Counted from the stretch's first letter, positions 33,784 through 42,922 are shown. The stretch is DNA of 64,000 nt from Lachnoclostridium phytofermentans ISDg (GCF_000018685.1 NC_010001.1:1008001-1072000), one strand, 5' to 3'. Made by a program: numbers and translations. The notes: generated by a model not told the origin, from the letters alone.

Positions 33784-35595
33784 ATGGAGAATAAAAATGA
33801 AAATAACAAGCAGAATCAAAGCAATGCTTCTCTTGTTCAAAATAATCAGCCTGCCCAAAATGAGAAAACTATGAATCAATCGGTAGAGAGAAAGATGGCA
33901 CTCGATGATGATCAAAGAGTAAAAGTTCTATCTCCTTCCATGTTAGTATTTAAAAGATTTATTCGTAATAAACTTGCAATTATTGGTTCATTTATCATTG
34001 TTGGTATGTTTTTATTTGCATTCGTAGGCGGAATTGTAAGCCCATATAACGAAAGTCAGGTATTTATGGGATACGAAGCTATGTCAAAAGACTACGCTAG
34101 TGTTACTAGAAATAAAGAATTTCGTTATACAACAGTAGATGGGAAAAACTTTCCATCCGCTGTGAAGGCAGAAGTAATCCTTGCAGTAAATTCAGGTAAA
34201 AGTGAATTTACTTCTATGGGAAACGTATATGCATTAACAAAAGAAGGGGAGAATCTTTACAGAATTTCTCTTATGGATAAGTATGCAACTGCCACAATTA
34301 TCCGTGGTACTGCAGATATTAGTGTTGTAGATGGAAAAACATTATCAGAAGCAGTTAAGAATGGTTTTTTAGCAGCAATTGAAGCAAAAGAAACTAGTTT
34401 TACTGTGGATGGTGTTACCTATCAGATTTCCAATCAAGGAAAAGAGTACTCCTTAGGCGTACTTGATGATGTTGCATTAGCGTCTCATAAGATTTTAGAT
34501 GCTTATAACGCAGCTACAAAATTAAGCTTAGAATTTAAACTTCAAGCGGAAAAAGCTTTTATTGAGGGAAAAAATAGCTTTGAAGTGGAAGGCGTAACTT
34601 ATTATATTGATTCAGAAGGAAGTTCTGCAACAATATATTATAATGAAAATGGTAATCAAGTAAACTATGCTCAGCTTTCTGATTTTGTTGTAGCTCCAAT
34701 AGGAAGTGACGTTTTCCTTGACGTTGAATTTAAGTCATTAGTTCAACAAGCAATCAACGATGGTGAAACATCAGTTACTCAGACAGATGCAGAAGGCAAT
34801 GAAGTAGTATATAAAATCGAGCGTAAAAACGAACAGTATACAGTGAAAGCAGACACTGAAACTCAGTTAATTCAGATTTATCAAAGTCCAAGTAAGTCAC
34901 ACTGGTTGGGTACCGATGGAAATGGTATGGATATCATGACTCGTTTAATGTATGGTGGTCGTATCTCCTTAATGATTGGATTTATTGTAGTTATAATTCA
35001 GACATTCCTTGGAGTAGTCTTAGGTGGTATAGCAGGTTACTTTGGTAAGTGGGTGGATAACCTAATCATGCGTATCGTAGATATCTTTTATTGTATTCCA
35101 TCACTACCACTAATTATTATTCTAGGCTCTATCATGGATTCATTAAAAGTAAATCCACAGGTTCGTATTTATTTCTTAATGATTATTATGGGATTACTCG
35201 GATGGCCTGGTGTAGCACGTATGGTACGTGGTCAGATTCTTTCTCTTCGTGAACAAGAATTTATGACAGCTACCGAAGCGATGGGTATTTCGATTCCAAG
35301 AAGAATTTTCCGTCACTTAATACCTAATGTAATTCCACAGTTAATCGTTATGGCAACGATGGGTCTTGGTGGCATTATCTTAACAGAATCTTCTTTAAGT
35401 TTCTTAGGTATTGGAGTTAAGTTCCCATTTGCTTCTTGGGGTAACATTATTAGTGCAGTATCCAATGTTCATGTTATGACAAATTACTGGTTTGTTTGGA
35501 TTCCAGCTGGTTTCTGTATTCTCTTAACCGTATTGGCATTTAACTTTATTGGTGATGGTTTACGTGATGCGTTTGATCCTAAGATGAAAAGGTAG
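33784..35595 (+). CDS. OppC/DppC-like permease with large four-repeat extracytoplasmic insert, operon 2
   Basis: The 603-residue protein is some 250 residues longer than its operon-1 paralogue. After helix 1 (AIIGSFIIVGMFLFAFVGGI) comes an outside domain (about 90-370) with four similar units: a helix such as AVKNGFLAAIEAKETSF followed by strands such as VDGVTYQISNQGKEY. The core resumes at SKSHWLGTDGNGMDIMTRLM and contains the ATPase loop FMTATEAMGISIPRRIFRHL. The insert lies where a binding protein docks. Confidence 0.9.
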   Translation: MENKNENNKQNQSNASLVQNNQPAQNEKTMNQSVERKMALDDDQRVKVLSPSMLVFKRFIRNKLAIIGSFIIVGMFLFAFVGGIVSPYNESQVFMGYEAMSKDYASVTRNKEFRYTTVDGKNFPSAVKAEVILAVNSGKSEFTSMGNVYALTKEGENLYRISLMDKYATATIIRGTADISVVDGKTLSEAVKNGFLAAIEAKETSFTVDGVTYQISNQGKEYSLGVLDDVALASHKILDAYNAATKLSLEFKLQAEKAFIEGKNSFEVEGVTYYIDSEGSSATIYYNENGNQVNYAQLSDFVVAPIGSDVFLDVEFKSLVQQAINDGETSVTQTDAEGNEVVYKIERKNEQYTVKADTETQLIQIYQSPSKSHWLGTDGNGMDIMTRLMYGGRISLMIGFIVVIIQTFLGVVLGGIAGYFGKWVDNLIMRIVDIFYCIPSLPLIIILGSIMDSLKVNPQVRIYFLMIIMGLLGWPGVARMVRGQILSLREQEFMTATEAMGISIPRRIFRHLIPNVIPQLIVMATMGLGGIILTESSLSFLGIGVKFPFASWGNIISAVSNVHVMTNYWFVWIPAGFCILLTVLAFNFIGDGLRDAFDPKMKR

Positions 35596-35604
35596 GTGAA
35601 GCAT

Positions 35605-36765
35605 ATGTCAAAAGAGAAGAAAAGTGCAAAAAAAGCAAATTATATTTCAGGTAAAGAATCAAGAAAGATTTCTAGTGAAAATAGAAAGATTACAAAAGAA
35701 TTTGAAAAGAAACGTAATCGTAGAAATATACCAAAGGAAGAGTATATGACTCAGATGAAAGACAGCAATAATGTTGTCGAATTTGATAATCTTCATACTT
35801 ATTTCTTTACAGATATTGGAACTGTAAAATCAGTAAATGGTGTATCTTTTGATATACCAACTGGTAAGACAGTAGGTGTCGTTGGAGAATCTGGTTGTGG
35901 AAAAAGTGTAACAAGTCTTTCTCTAATGCAATTAGTACAACGACCACAGGGACAGATAGTTGACGGTGCAATTCGTTTTAATACAGGAAAAGATGTATAT
36001 GATATTGCAAAAACTCCAAACGCTGAGATGCGTAAGTTAAGAGGAAATCAGATTTCAATGATTTTCCAGGAGCCAATGACTAGCTTAAACCCAGTATTTC
36101 GTATCGGACCTCAGATTGATGAAGTAATAGAACTTCATAATAAGAGTATGAGCAAAAATGAAGTACAAACTCGTTCCGTAGACATGTTAAAGCTTGTTGG
36201 TATTGCAAATGCAGAGGGTGTATATAAGATGTATCCTCATGAACTATCTGGTGGTATGAGACAGAGAGTTATGATTGCAATGGCACTCGCTTGTAATCCG
36301 AGATTAATTATTGCGGATGAACCAACAACAGCCTTAGACGTAACAATACAAGCACAGATTCTTGATATTTTACGTAACCTCAAGAATAAGATTAACAGCT
36401 CTATTATGCTTATTACCCATGACTTAGGTGTAATTGCTGAGATGGCAGACTACGTTGTTGTAATGTATGCCGGTAGAGTTATTGAAAAAGGTACGGTTGC
36501 TGAAATTTTCGATAATCCTAGCCATCCTTATACCATTGGTTTAATGAATTCGAAACCAGTAGTAAATAAGGTGGTGGATCGTTTATACAGTATACCTGGT
36601 AAAGTGCCTAATCCAGTTAATATGCCAAACTACTGCTACTTTAAAGATCGTTGTGATCGTTGTGTTGCAGCATGTGATGGTGCATATCCAGGGGAAGTAA
36701 AGTTATCAGATTCTCACGTTGTATCCTGTTATCGCTATTCCGAAAACAAAGGAGGGGAGGCATAA
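35605..36765 (+). CDS. OppD/DppD-like ATPase, operon 2
   Basis: The 386-residue ATPase has Walker A GESGCGKSVTSLSL, signature LSGGMRQRVMIAMAL, Walker B LIIADEPTTALDVT, and the C-terminal CYFKDRCDRCVAAC cluster. It shares with OppD-1 a basic N-terminal extension ending YMTQMKDSNNVVEFDNLHTY. ATG 35605 is preferred over a GTG three codons earlier. Confidence 0.93.
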   Translation: MSKEKKSAKKANYISGKESRKISSENRKITKEFEKKRNRRNIPKEEYMTQMKDSNNVVEFDNLHTYFFTDIGTVKSVNGVSFDIPTGKTVGVVGESGCGKSVTSLSLMQLVQRPQGQIVDGAIRFNTGKDVYDIAKTPNAEMRKLRGNQISMIFQEPMTSLNPVFRIGPQIDEVIELHNKSMSKNEVQTRSVDMLKLVGIANAEGVYKMYPHELSGGMRQRVMIAMALACNPRLIIADEPTTALDVTIQAQILDILRNLKNKINSSIMLITHDLGVIAEMADYVVVMYAGRVIEKGTVAEIFDNPSHPYTIGLMNSKPVVNKVVDRLYSIPGKVPNPVNMPNYCYFKDRCDRCVAACDGAYPGEVKLSDSHVVSCYRYSENKGGEA

Positions 36766-36766
36766 T

Positions 36767-37786
36767 ATGGACAAACAATCTAATAAAAATACAGTAAATC
36801 AAGGAAAAGGCAATGAAGATTATATCCTTGAGGTACGTGATTTAAAAAAATATTATCCAATTAAATCGAGTGTACTAGGCGGATCTAAAAATTATGTAAA
36901 AGCAGTGGATGGTGTAAGCTTTAACATTAAGCGTGGTACTACGATGGGACTTGTAGGTGAGTCTGGTTGTGGTAAGACAACAATTGGACGTACCATTTTA
37001 AAACTTCATGAAAAATCTGGTGGAGAGGTTATCTTTAATGGACAAGACGTACACAAGCTTTCTAAGAAAGCATTACGTGCACTTCGTCCAAAGATGCAAA
37101 TTATCTTCCAGGATCCTTATTCTTCTTTATCTCCGAGATTACCAGTTGGTGAAATTATCGGTGAGGCTGTAAGACAGCATAAAATTGTACCAAAGGAAGA
37201 ATTAAACTCCTACGTTGATAAAATTATGGAATCTTGTGGTTTACAAAGTTTCCATGCAGACCGTTATCCACATGAGTTCTCTGGAGGACAAAGACAAAGA
37301 ATCTGTATTGCAAGAACGCTTGCTCTAAATCCTGATTTTGTTGTCTGTGATGAACCGGTATCTGCTCTTGACGTTTCCATTCAGGCACAGATTATAAATC
37401 TTCTTAAGGATCTTCAGAAGGAATATAATTTAACTTATCTTTTTATTAGCCATGACTTATCTGTTGTTGAGCATATTTCCGATACAATCGGTGTTATGTA
37501 TCTTGGTACCATGGTTGAGTACGGTGATAAGGTGGACATCTTTAAGGAACCACTACATCCGTATACAAAAGCGTTATTTAGTGCGATTCCTATGCCAGAT
37601 CCTCACGCTAAGAAGAATCGAATTATCCTTCAGGGAAGCATACCTTCTCCTGCAAATCCTCCTTCAGGATGTAAGTTCCATACTCGTTGTAGTCATTGTA
37701 TGGATATTTGTAAGAAGGAAGTACCACAGCCAAATGATGTTGGAAATGGTCATATAGTTCGTTGTCATCTCTATAATTCAAAATAA
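36767..37786 (+). CDS. OppF/DppF-like ATPase, operon 2
   Basis: The 339-residue ATPase has Walker A GESGCGKTTIGRTI, IIFQDPYSSLSPRL, signature EFSGGQRQRICIART, Walker B FVVCDEPVSALDVS and C-terminal cysteines CKFHTRCSHCMDIC. The start is behind AAAGGAGGGGAGGCATAAT, one base after the OppD stop. It is the heterodimer partner of OppD-2. Confidence 0.94.
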   Translation: MDKQSNKNTVNQGKGNEDYILEVRDLKKYYPIKSSVLGGSKNYVKAVDGVSFNIKRGTTMGLVGESGCGKTTIGRTILKLHEKSGGEVIFNGQDVHKLSKKALRALRPKMQIIFQDPYSSLSPRLPVGEIIGEAVRQHKIVPKEELNSYVDKIMESCGLQSFHADRYPHEFSGGQRQRICIARTLALNPDFVVCDEPVSALDVSIQAQIINLLKDLQKEYNLTYLFISHDLSVVEHISDTIGVMYLGTMVEYGDKVDIFKEPLHPYTKALFSAIPMPDPHAKKNRIILQGSIPSPANPPSGCKFHTRCSHCMDICKKEVPQPNDVGNGHIVRCHLYNSK

Positions 37787-37827
37787 GTTAAGATAAGAAA
37801 TACTATAATTCTTTATATTAATAAAGA

Positions 37828-37875
37828 GCCAGTACAAGTAAGAGTAAATAAAAAACTTATTTGTACTGGTTTTTT
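37828..37875 (+). terminator. Terminator of Opp-type operon 2
   Basis: GCCAGTACAA...GTAAG pairs with CTTAT-TTGTACTGG, followed by TTTTTTG. A strong intrinsic terminator about 45 nt after the OppF stop. Confidence 0.85.
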
Positions 37876-38087
37876 GTTAATCTTATTATTTATGCCAAGG
37901 AAGAGTTTGTGTGTGGCTTTTTCTTGTATTACTTTTATTACATGTTTTAGTAAATTAAAGAGAATACTAAAGTTAATGAAATAACTCTTATTTTCATGTA
38001 TAATCAATAAGTAGGAACGAAGAATGGTAATAATGTGAAAATCAAATTTTTTCACGTAGAGAATTGTAATTGACTGTGCAGATATTG

Positions 38088-38112
38088 TGCCTGCGTGCCA
38101 AATTCGCAGGCA
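38088..38112 (+). promoter_or_regulatory. Hairpin just before the RBS of VDDGR gene 2
   Basis: A perfect 8-bp stem, TGCCTGCG (38088-38095) / CGCAGGCA (38105-38112), with a 9-nt loop lies 5 nt before GGAG. It could hinder ribosome access or mark the transcript end of an upstream element. The rest of 37876-38087 is AT-rich and without a gene. Confidence 0.5.
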
Positions 38113-38129
38113 TTGGAATGGAGATTACT

Positions 38130-38675
38130 ATGAGTAAGAAAGAAGAAATGGGAGATGGGATTAATAATTCCGGACAAAATGAGTTTTCAATCTCAATGCC
38201 AGAAAAGGTAGGCTTAGATAATTTAAATACAAACGAAGTTTTTTTCTCGCAGAACTTTGATATTGTGGACGAATCAAATATTGCAGATAGACCTTATTAT
38301 ATGGATGGAGTTCCTAATGTTGGAGCCACAACAGGCGTTTCTCCTGATATCTTAGATAGGGATGTTAAGAAAGAAATAGGGGACGGACGAGCTTATGATG
38401 AGTTCACGGCTGCTAAAGAAGAAGTTTCATTTACACAAGGTGAATTAGTTGATGATGGCAGAAAACTAGCTGACATGAATATTGAGGGATTACCTTGGTA
38501 TCAAAAAGAGTTAGAAGAAGAGGAACTAAGAAGACGTCAAAATGTACCTGAGCTGAATGGTCGAGAGACACGTAGAGTTATATTTAGTTCCTTGTTTGCA
38601 GCACTACTTGTTGCAGGTGTATTTATCGGTGCTTTAGCATTATTTTTATTATTTTGTATTCATGTTTGGTTTTAA
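38130..38675 (+). CDS. Small membrane protein, VDDGR/DMN-EG family, copy 2
   Basis: The 181-residue protein has a long acidic, probably disordered N-terminus (about 1-105), then LVDDGRKLADMNIEGLPWYQ (about 112-131), a charged linker and C-terminal membrane helices (about 152-180). Signature, spacing to the membrane segment and position after an Opp-type operon all match the protein encoded at 28632-28952, so they are paralogues. Function unknown; a transporter accessory role is inference. Confidence 0.75.
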   Translation: MSKKEEMGDGINNSGQNEFSISMPEKVGLDNLNTNEVFFSQNFDIVDESNIADRPYYMDGVPNVGATTGVSPDILDRDVKKEIGDGRAYDEFTAAKEEVSFTQGELVDDGRKLADMNIEGLPWYQKELEEEELRRRQNVPELNGRETRRVIFSSLFAALLVAGVFIGALALFLLFCIHVWF

Positions 38676-38792
38676 TAAAGAAATATATAGTTAGGAAAGA
38701 AAATTTACTATTTAAGTAATAAGAATCGAGCTTCCCATCGAGTTCATCGAGAAAAAGTACGATTCGGGAATGTTTCATTTCTATGAATAAGG

Positions 38793-38845
38793 ATGCTCTC
38801 TATTAGATGAATGGTTAGCTGTTTATCTAAAAGAGAGCATTTTTA
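38793..38845 (+). terminator. Terminator after VDDGR gene 2
   Basis: ATGCTCTCT (38793-38801) pairs with AGAGAGCAT (38832-38840), with inner TTAGAT / ATCTAA, followed by TTTTT. A clear two-tier stem. Confidence 0.85.
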
Positions 38846-39048
38846 ATTAATTACTTGTTATAAACCTATTCCTTCCGGTTATTGACCTATTTCTTTTAGA
38901 GAGCTTATTGCGTCATTAAGACGATCGATCCAATCCAAACGTATCCCCTAACCTCATTTTAGTTTTTTTTTGAGAAATATCCTCTTTTTATTTGCACAAA
39001 AAAAGAAGTTAGTAACAGAATATTATAAAAATACTGGAAGAGAATATG
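38846..39048. other. Intergenic spacer before the repair operon
   Basis: An AT-rich stretch with no gene or strong structure seen. It ends at the SOS-type promoter. Confidence 0.4.
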
Positions 39049-39097
39049 TTGCATTCTCTTGGAGATAATGATATAATAAATACCGAACATAAGTTCG
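39049..39097 (+). promoter_or_regulatory. LexA (DinR)-controlled promoter of the repair operon
   Basis: TTGCAT (39049-39054), a 17-bp spacer and TATAAT (39072-39077) place the start near 39084. Exactly there lies CGAACATAAGTTCG (39084-39097), which matches the Firmicutes SOS box CGAAC-N4-GTTCG in both arms. A repressor bound there would block transcription start, so the operon should be DNA-damage inducible. Confidence 0.85.
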
Positions 39098-39125
39098 AAA
39101 AAATAAATTTCCTTGAGAGGTTTTT

Positions 39126-40745
39126 ATGATTGTACAGGAATCGATGACAATAGAACAGAAGCTAACTATACTTTCAGACGCTGCTAAGTACGACGTTGCA
39201 TGTACCTCTAGTGGAGTCGCTCGTGATGGAAAAGATGGTAGCATTGGAAATACAGCAGCAAGTGGTATTTGTCATGCTTTTTCAGCGGATGGAAGATGTA
39301 TTAGTTTATTAAAAGTTCTATTTACAAACGAATGTATCTACGATTGCAAGTATTGTATAAATCGTGTATCAAATGATGTTCCGAGAACAACATTTACGCC
39401 CGAAGAGGTGTGTAGCCTTACGATGGAGTTCTATCGAAGAAATTATATAGAGGGATTATTTTTAAGCTCTGGTATTATAAAAACACCAAACTATACAATG
39501 GAACTCATAGGTAGAACTCTTAAGATGCTTCGTACAGAATATCATTTTAATGGTTACATTCATTGTAAAGCAATTCCTGGAGCTGATACAGAGCTTATTG
39601 AAACAATAGGCTGGTACGCTGACCGTATGAGTGTAAACCTTGAACTTCCAACTGCAGATGGATTAAAATTATTAGCTCCACATAAGAACCGAAAGAATAT
39701 ACTCAATCCAATCCGCCAGATACAGGCTGGTATCGAAGAAAGTAGAGAAAATTTCGGTATGATGGGCGGTAACAAAGGTGCTTATTGGCATACGAGAAGA
39801 AAGGTTGAACAGAAATCGATTACTCAGAAAAGAGAAGAGGATGCTTTACTTCATATTGGACATAAAGACCAGATACGGCAAGTGATAGAGAGTAAATCAG
39901 ACAAAGGCGTTGGTTTTTCAAATCGTATTCTTACTGGATGGGAGGAAGAAAAAGACTCTAAAATCCTAACTCCAAATCATCGAATTTATCATGGTAACCA
40001 AGAGATATCAAGTACTATAGAATCACCTTCCGTAATTGCAAAACCTCAAGGACTTACTATGTGGAATCAATTTGGTGGAAATCGTGGCTTTGTACCAGCA
40101 GGTCAGAGTACACAGATGATCATTGGAGCAACCGGGGAGACTGATTATGAGATTGTTAATGTAACAGAAGCCTTATATCAAAAGTTTGACTTAAAGAGAG
40201 TTTTTTTCTCTGCATTTATACGTGTGAATGAGGATAGTACTTTACCAGTATTGCCAGGGGGACCTCCATTATTAAGAGAACACCGCTTATATCAAGCAGA
40301 TTGGTTATTGCGGTATTATGGGTTTGAAGCGACGGAGCTTTTAACAAAGGAGAGGCCTAATTTTAATGTATTTTTTGATCCGAAGTGCAACTGGGCGATA
40401 GGACATTTAGAACAGTTCCCGGTAGAAGTCAATACCGCAGATTACTACACATTGCTTAGAGTTCCTGGCATTGGTCCTAAGTCAGCAGGGCGTATCGTAA
40501 AGGCACGACAGATGTCAAAGCTTAGATTTGAAGATTTAAAAAAGATTGGTGTTGTATTAAAACGAGCACTTTACTTTATTACCTGCAGTGGGCAGATGAT
40601 GTATCCAACTAAGATAGAAGAGAATTATATCACCAATCAGATGCTTCAATTAGACGAGAAGTTACCAAGCCACATCACGAATGGTGGAATTACTTATCAA
40701 CAACTATCGTTGTTTGACGATTCTCTGATGCTTAGTAATAGCTAA
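39126..40745 (+). CDS. Radical-SAM putative DNA modification/repair protein (TIGR03916-like)
   Basis: The 539-residue protein has a radical-SAM CX3CX2C motif (CIYDCKYC, about residues 73-80), FLSSGIIKTPNYTMELIGRT and HCKAIPGAD further on. A C-terminal helix-hairpin-helix region (LLRVPGIGPKSAGRIVKARQ, about 445-464) is expected to bind DNA. This layout fits the putative DNA-repair radical-SAM family. About 50 residues (about 230-280) look inserted. The start follows GAGAGGTTTTT. It is encoded next to its usual partner and behind a LexA box. The substrate lesion is not known. Confidence 0.9.
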   Translation: MIVQESMTIEQKLTILSDAAKYDVACTSSGVARDGKDGSIGNTAASGICHAFSADGRCISLLKVLFTNECIYDCKYCINRVSNDVPRTTFTPEEVCSLTMEFYRRNYIEGLFLSSGIIKTPNYTMELIGRTLKMLRTEYHFNGYIHCKAIPGADTELIETIGWYADRMSVNLELPTADGLKLLAPHKNRKNILNPIRQIQAGIEESRENFGMMGGNKGAYWHTRRKVEQKSITQKREEDALLHIGHKDQIRQVIESKSDKGVGFSNRILTGWEEEKDSKILTPNHRIYHGNQEISSTIESPSVIAKPQGLTMWNQFGGNRGFVPAGQSTQMIIGATGETDYEIVNVTEALYQKFDLKRVFFSAFIRVNEDSTLPVLPGGPPLLREHRLYQADWLLRYYGFEATELLTKERPNFNVFFDPKCNWAIGHLEQFPVEVNTADYYTLLRVPGIGPKSAGRIVKARQMSKLRFEDLKKIGVVLKRALYFITCSGQMMYPTKIEENYITNQMLQLDEKLPSHITNGGITYQQLSLFDDSLMLSNS

Positions 40746-40825
40746 AGAAAGCAGGGTGGAAATTTTAATTTTAAGTGATTGTGCTTCAAATTCCCATAAA
40801 TAGAAACTTTTTGAGGGATGTACTT

Positions 40826-40912
40826 ACCCTACGGGTTAAACAAAGCGAATCGTATTCACACCTTGGTTTGACATTTAGAGTGCCTAGATGTCGAAGCTAC
40901 TTTGTTTAATTA
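40826..40912 (+). ncRNA. Structured leader element before the TIGR03915-like gene
   Basis: TTAAACAAAG (40836-40845) pairs with CTTTGTTTAA (40900-40909), a perfect 10-bp closing helix. Inside, GACATTTAG (40870-40878) pairs with CTAGATGTC (40884-40892) around AGTGC. ACCC-TAC-GGGT lies just outside. It resembles a small structured RNA ahead of the second repair gene; class unknown. Confidence 0.45.
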
Positions 40913-40940
40913 AATTTAATGCGTCGGAATAGAGGTTAAC

Positions 40941-41783
40941 ATGAAGGAAAAACGTATTTATCAATGTGAAGATAGTTTAGAAGGAATCTTTTCCGCTGTC
41001 TATATAGCATGGGCATCAAGATATGGACATGATAATATAGAACTAGAAGTATTAGGTATGGAAGAAGAATATAATTTAAAGCTGTTTTCAGAATATATCA
41101 TTGTAGAAAATAATCCAGAGAATGCTTCTAAAGTGGCCGATTCAATTAAGAAAAAGATTTCACCCCATGCTTATCAGATGGTAGCTAGGGCTGCATTAAG
41201 TAACGATAAGAGAAAAGCTAATGCAATATATCATTTCTTAGTACGTGGATTTGCATTTGGTGCCAAAGTAGAAGATCATCTATCCGATTCATATGTTCAA
41301 ATTATTTTTGAACTAAATCGCTATGTAGGAAATGATGCTCACTTATATACTGGATTTGTTCGATTTATCGAACTTGAAAATGGTATATTATTTTCTAAAA
41401 TAGAACCAAAGAATAATGTACTAGAAATAATAACGCCTCACTTTGCGGATCGACTCGCTCAGGAAAACTTTATGATTTTGGATGTGAAACGGAAAATAGC
41501 TACCGTTCACAAAAGTGATTCTACCTGGGTTTTAACTGCTATTTCAGATGAGGAATTAGCCACATTACTTTCTGTTACGGAAAGAAAAGAAAAGTATGAA
41601 AGGCTTTGGAAAACCTTTTTTGATAGTATTGCAATTAAAGAGCGTGAAAATAAAACATGTCAAAGAAACCATGTTGCGATGCACTATCGTAAGTATATGA
41701 CGGAATTTATAGATGATGTGGAACATGAAAATGAACCTTTAAGGGATAATTTAGATAAAATAGGAAAGATAAATTATGAATAG
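40941..41783 (+). CDS. TIGR03915-like putative DNA-repair protein
   Basis: The 280-residue protein has the partner family's hallmarks: RIYQCEDSLEGIFSAVYIAW at the N-terminus, YHFLVRGFAFGAKVEDHLSD, then GFVRFIELENGILFSKIEPK and PHFADRL, ending in a basic region (RNHVAMHYRKYMTEF). The family occurs next to the radical-SAM protein encoded just upstream, and the two are thought to act together on DNA. Its end overlaps the AlkD-like gene by 8 bp. Confidence 0.87.
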   Translation: MKEKRIYQCEDSLEGIFSAVYIAWASRYGHDNIELEVLGMEEEYNLKLFSEYIIVENNPENASKVADSIKKKISPHAYQMVARAALSNDKRKANAIYHFLVRGFAFGAKVEDHLSDSYVQIIFELNRYVGNDAHLYTGFVRFIELENGILFSKIEPKNNVLEIITPHFADRLAQENFMILDVKRKIATVHKSDSTWVLTAISDEELATLLSVTERKEKYERLWKTFFDSIAIKERENKTCQRNHVAMHYRKYMTEFIDDVEHENEPLRDNLDKIGKINYE

Positions 41784-42588
41784 AGAACGTGGGCCTTATT
41801 CTAATATTATTGATAAGAATAAGTTAAAAAAAGAAGAATTTAATACAAATTGGTCTAGTATTTTATTTGAAAAGAATGCATATCAATCTTTTTTAGATTA
41901 TTTATGTAGTTTAAAAGACCAAAAATATAAGGATTTTGCGAATAAATTAATTCCTCAAGTAAATAATATGATAGGGATTCGTCTTCCTATCTTACAGGAA
42001 ATTGCAAAGCAAATTGCCAAAGGAGATTATGAGGGGTTTTTATCCCATAGTAATGTTCAGTACTTTGAAGAAGTTATGGTTCATGGATATGTAATTGGAA
42101 AATTAAGCAATATTCCAATAGAGGATATACAAGAATTTATCAGCTACCATGTACCTAAATTAGATAATTGGTCCACTTGTGATTCTTTTTGTTCCTCTTT
42201 AAAAATTACAAAAAAGCATCCAAAAGAGGTGTTTGATTTTATTTTGCCATATGCTCATTCTAACAATTCCTATGAGATAAGATTTTTTATTGTTATGTGC
42301 CTAAATTACTACATAAATGAAGAATATGTAAGTATAGTAGATGAAACCTTACAGTCGATTATCAGCGATGAATATTATGTTAATATGGCAATTTGCTGGG
42401 CTTATACTACAATGTTTTATAAAGATTCAAATCGAGTGCTACAGTTCTTAAATAAATTAAAAAAACAATTAGAAACAGAGCAAAATAGTAGAAATCGTTT
42501 TATTTTACAAAAAACAATTTCAAAAATATGTGATTCAAGGAAGATAACGGCTGAAGAGAAAACCATTGTTCGTTCTTATCATGTATAA
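41776..42588 (+). CDS. AlkD-like DNA alkylation repair protein
   Basis: The 270-residue protein is an all-helical HEAT-repeat protein like AlkC/AlkD: MIGIRLPILQEIAKQIAKGD (about 58-77), HGYVIGKLSNIPIEDIQEFI, then VPKLDNWSTCDSFCSSLKIT (about 117-136), where the DNW segment holds the Asp and Trp typical of AlkD. AlkD removes bulky alkylated purines without base flipping. Translation is coupled to the previous gene. Its presence in an SOS-linked operon suggests the three proteins handle alkylation or bulky damage. Confidence 0.85.
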   Translation: MNRERGPYSNIIDKNKLKKEEFNTNWSSILFEKNAYQSFLDYLCSLKDQKYKDFANKLIPQVNNMIGIRLPILQEIAKQIAKGDYEGFLSHSNVQYFEEVMVHGYVIGKLSNIPIEDIQEFISYHVPKLDNWSTCDSFCSSLKITKKHPKEVFDFILPYAHSNNSYEIRFFIVMCLNYYINEEYVSIVDETLQSIISDEYYVNMAICWAYTTMFYKDSNRVLQFLNKLKKQLETEQNSRNRFILQKTISKICDSRKITAEEKTIVRSYHV

Positions 42589-42648
42589 ACCTTTCGTAGC
42601 GTGGAATACTAAGCAAGTAAAGAAATATTACTTGATAGGAGGAGACTC

Positions 42649-42906
42649 ATGAAGAAGAAATTGTATATCTTAATGGCCGTTGCTATGTTAAGTATGTTCG
42701 CGATGACTGCTTGTTCAAGGACTGATGGTGTTGGTAATAAGACTACAGTTACACCTGCACCTACTACAACAACACCAGGAACTGGAACTGGTAATGGAAC
42801 AGGTACAACAGTACCTACAACTACAGCGCCTACAACAGCACCAACAACTATGCCAACTACAATGCCAACAACTGTACCAACAACACATCCAACGAAAACA
42901 CCATAA
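42649..42906 (+). CDS. Thr/Pro-rich small lipoprotein
   Basis: The 85-residue protein has a lipoprotein signal (lipobox MTAC, about residue 22). The rest is a low-complexity Thr/Pro/Gly tail with TTAPTTAPTTMPTTMPTT-type repeats and no folded domain. It looks like a membrane-anchored extended linker, perhaps glycosylated or the remainder of a larger protein. The RBS AGGAGGAGACTC is strong, and a terminator follows. Confidence 0.75.
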   Translation: MKKKLYILMAVAMLSMFAMTACSRTDGVGNKTTVTPAPTTTTPGTGTGNGTGTTVPTTTAPTTAPTTMPTTMPTTVPTTHPTKTP

Positions 42907-42922
42907 ATGCATTAATTTATAT

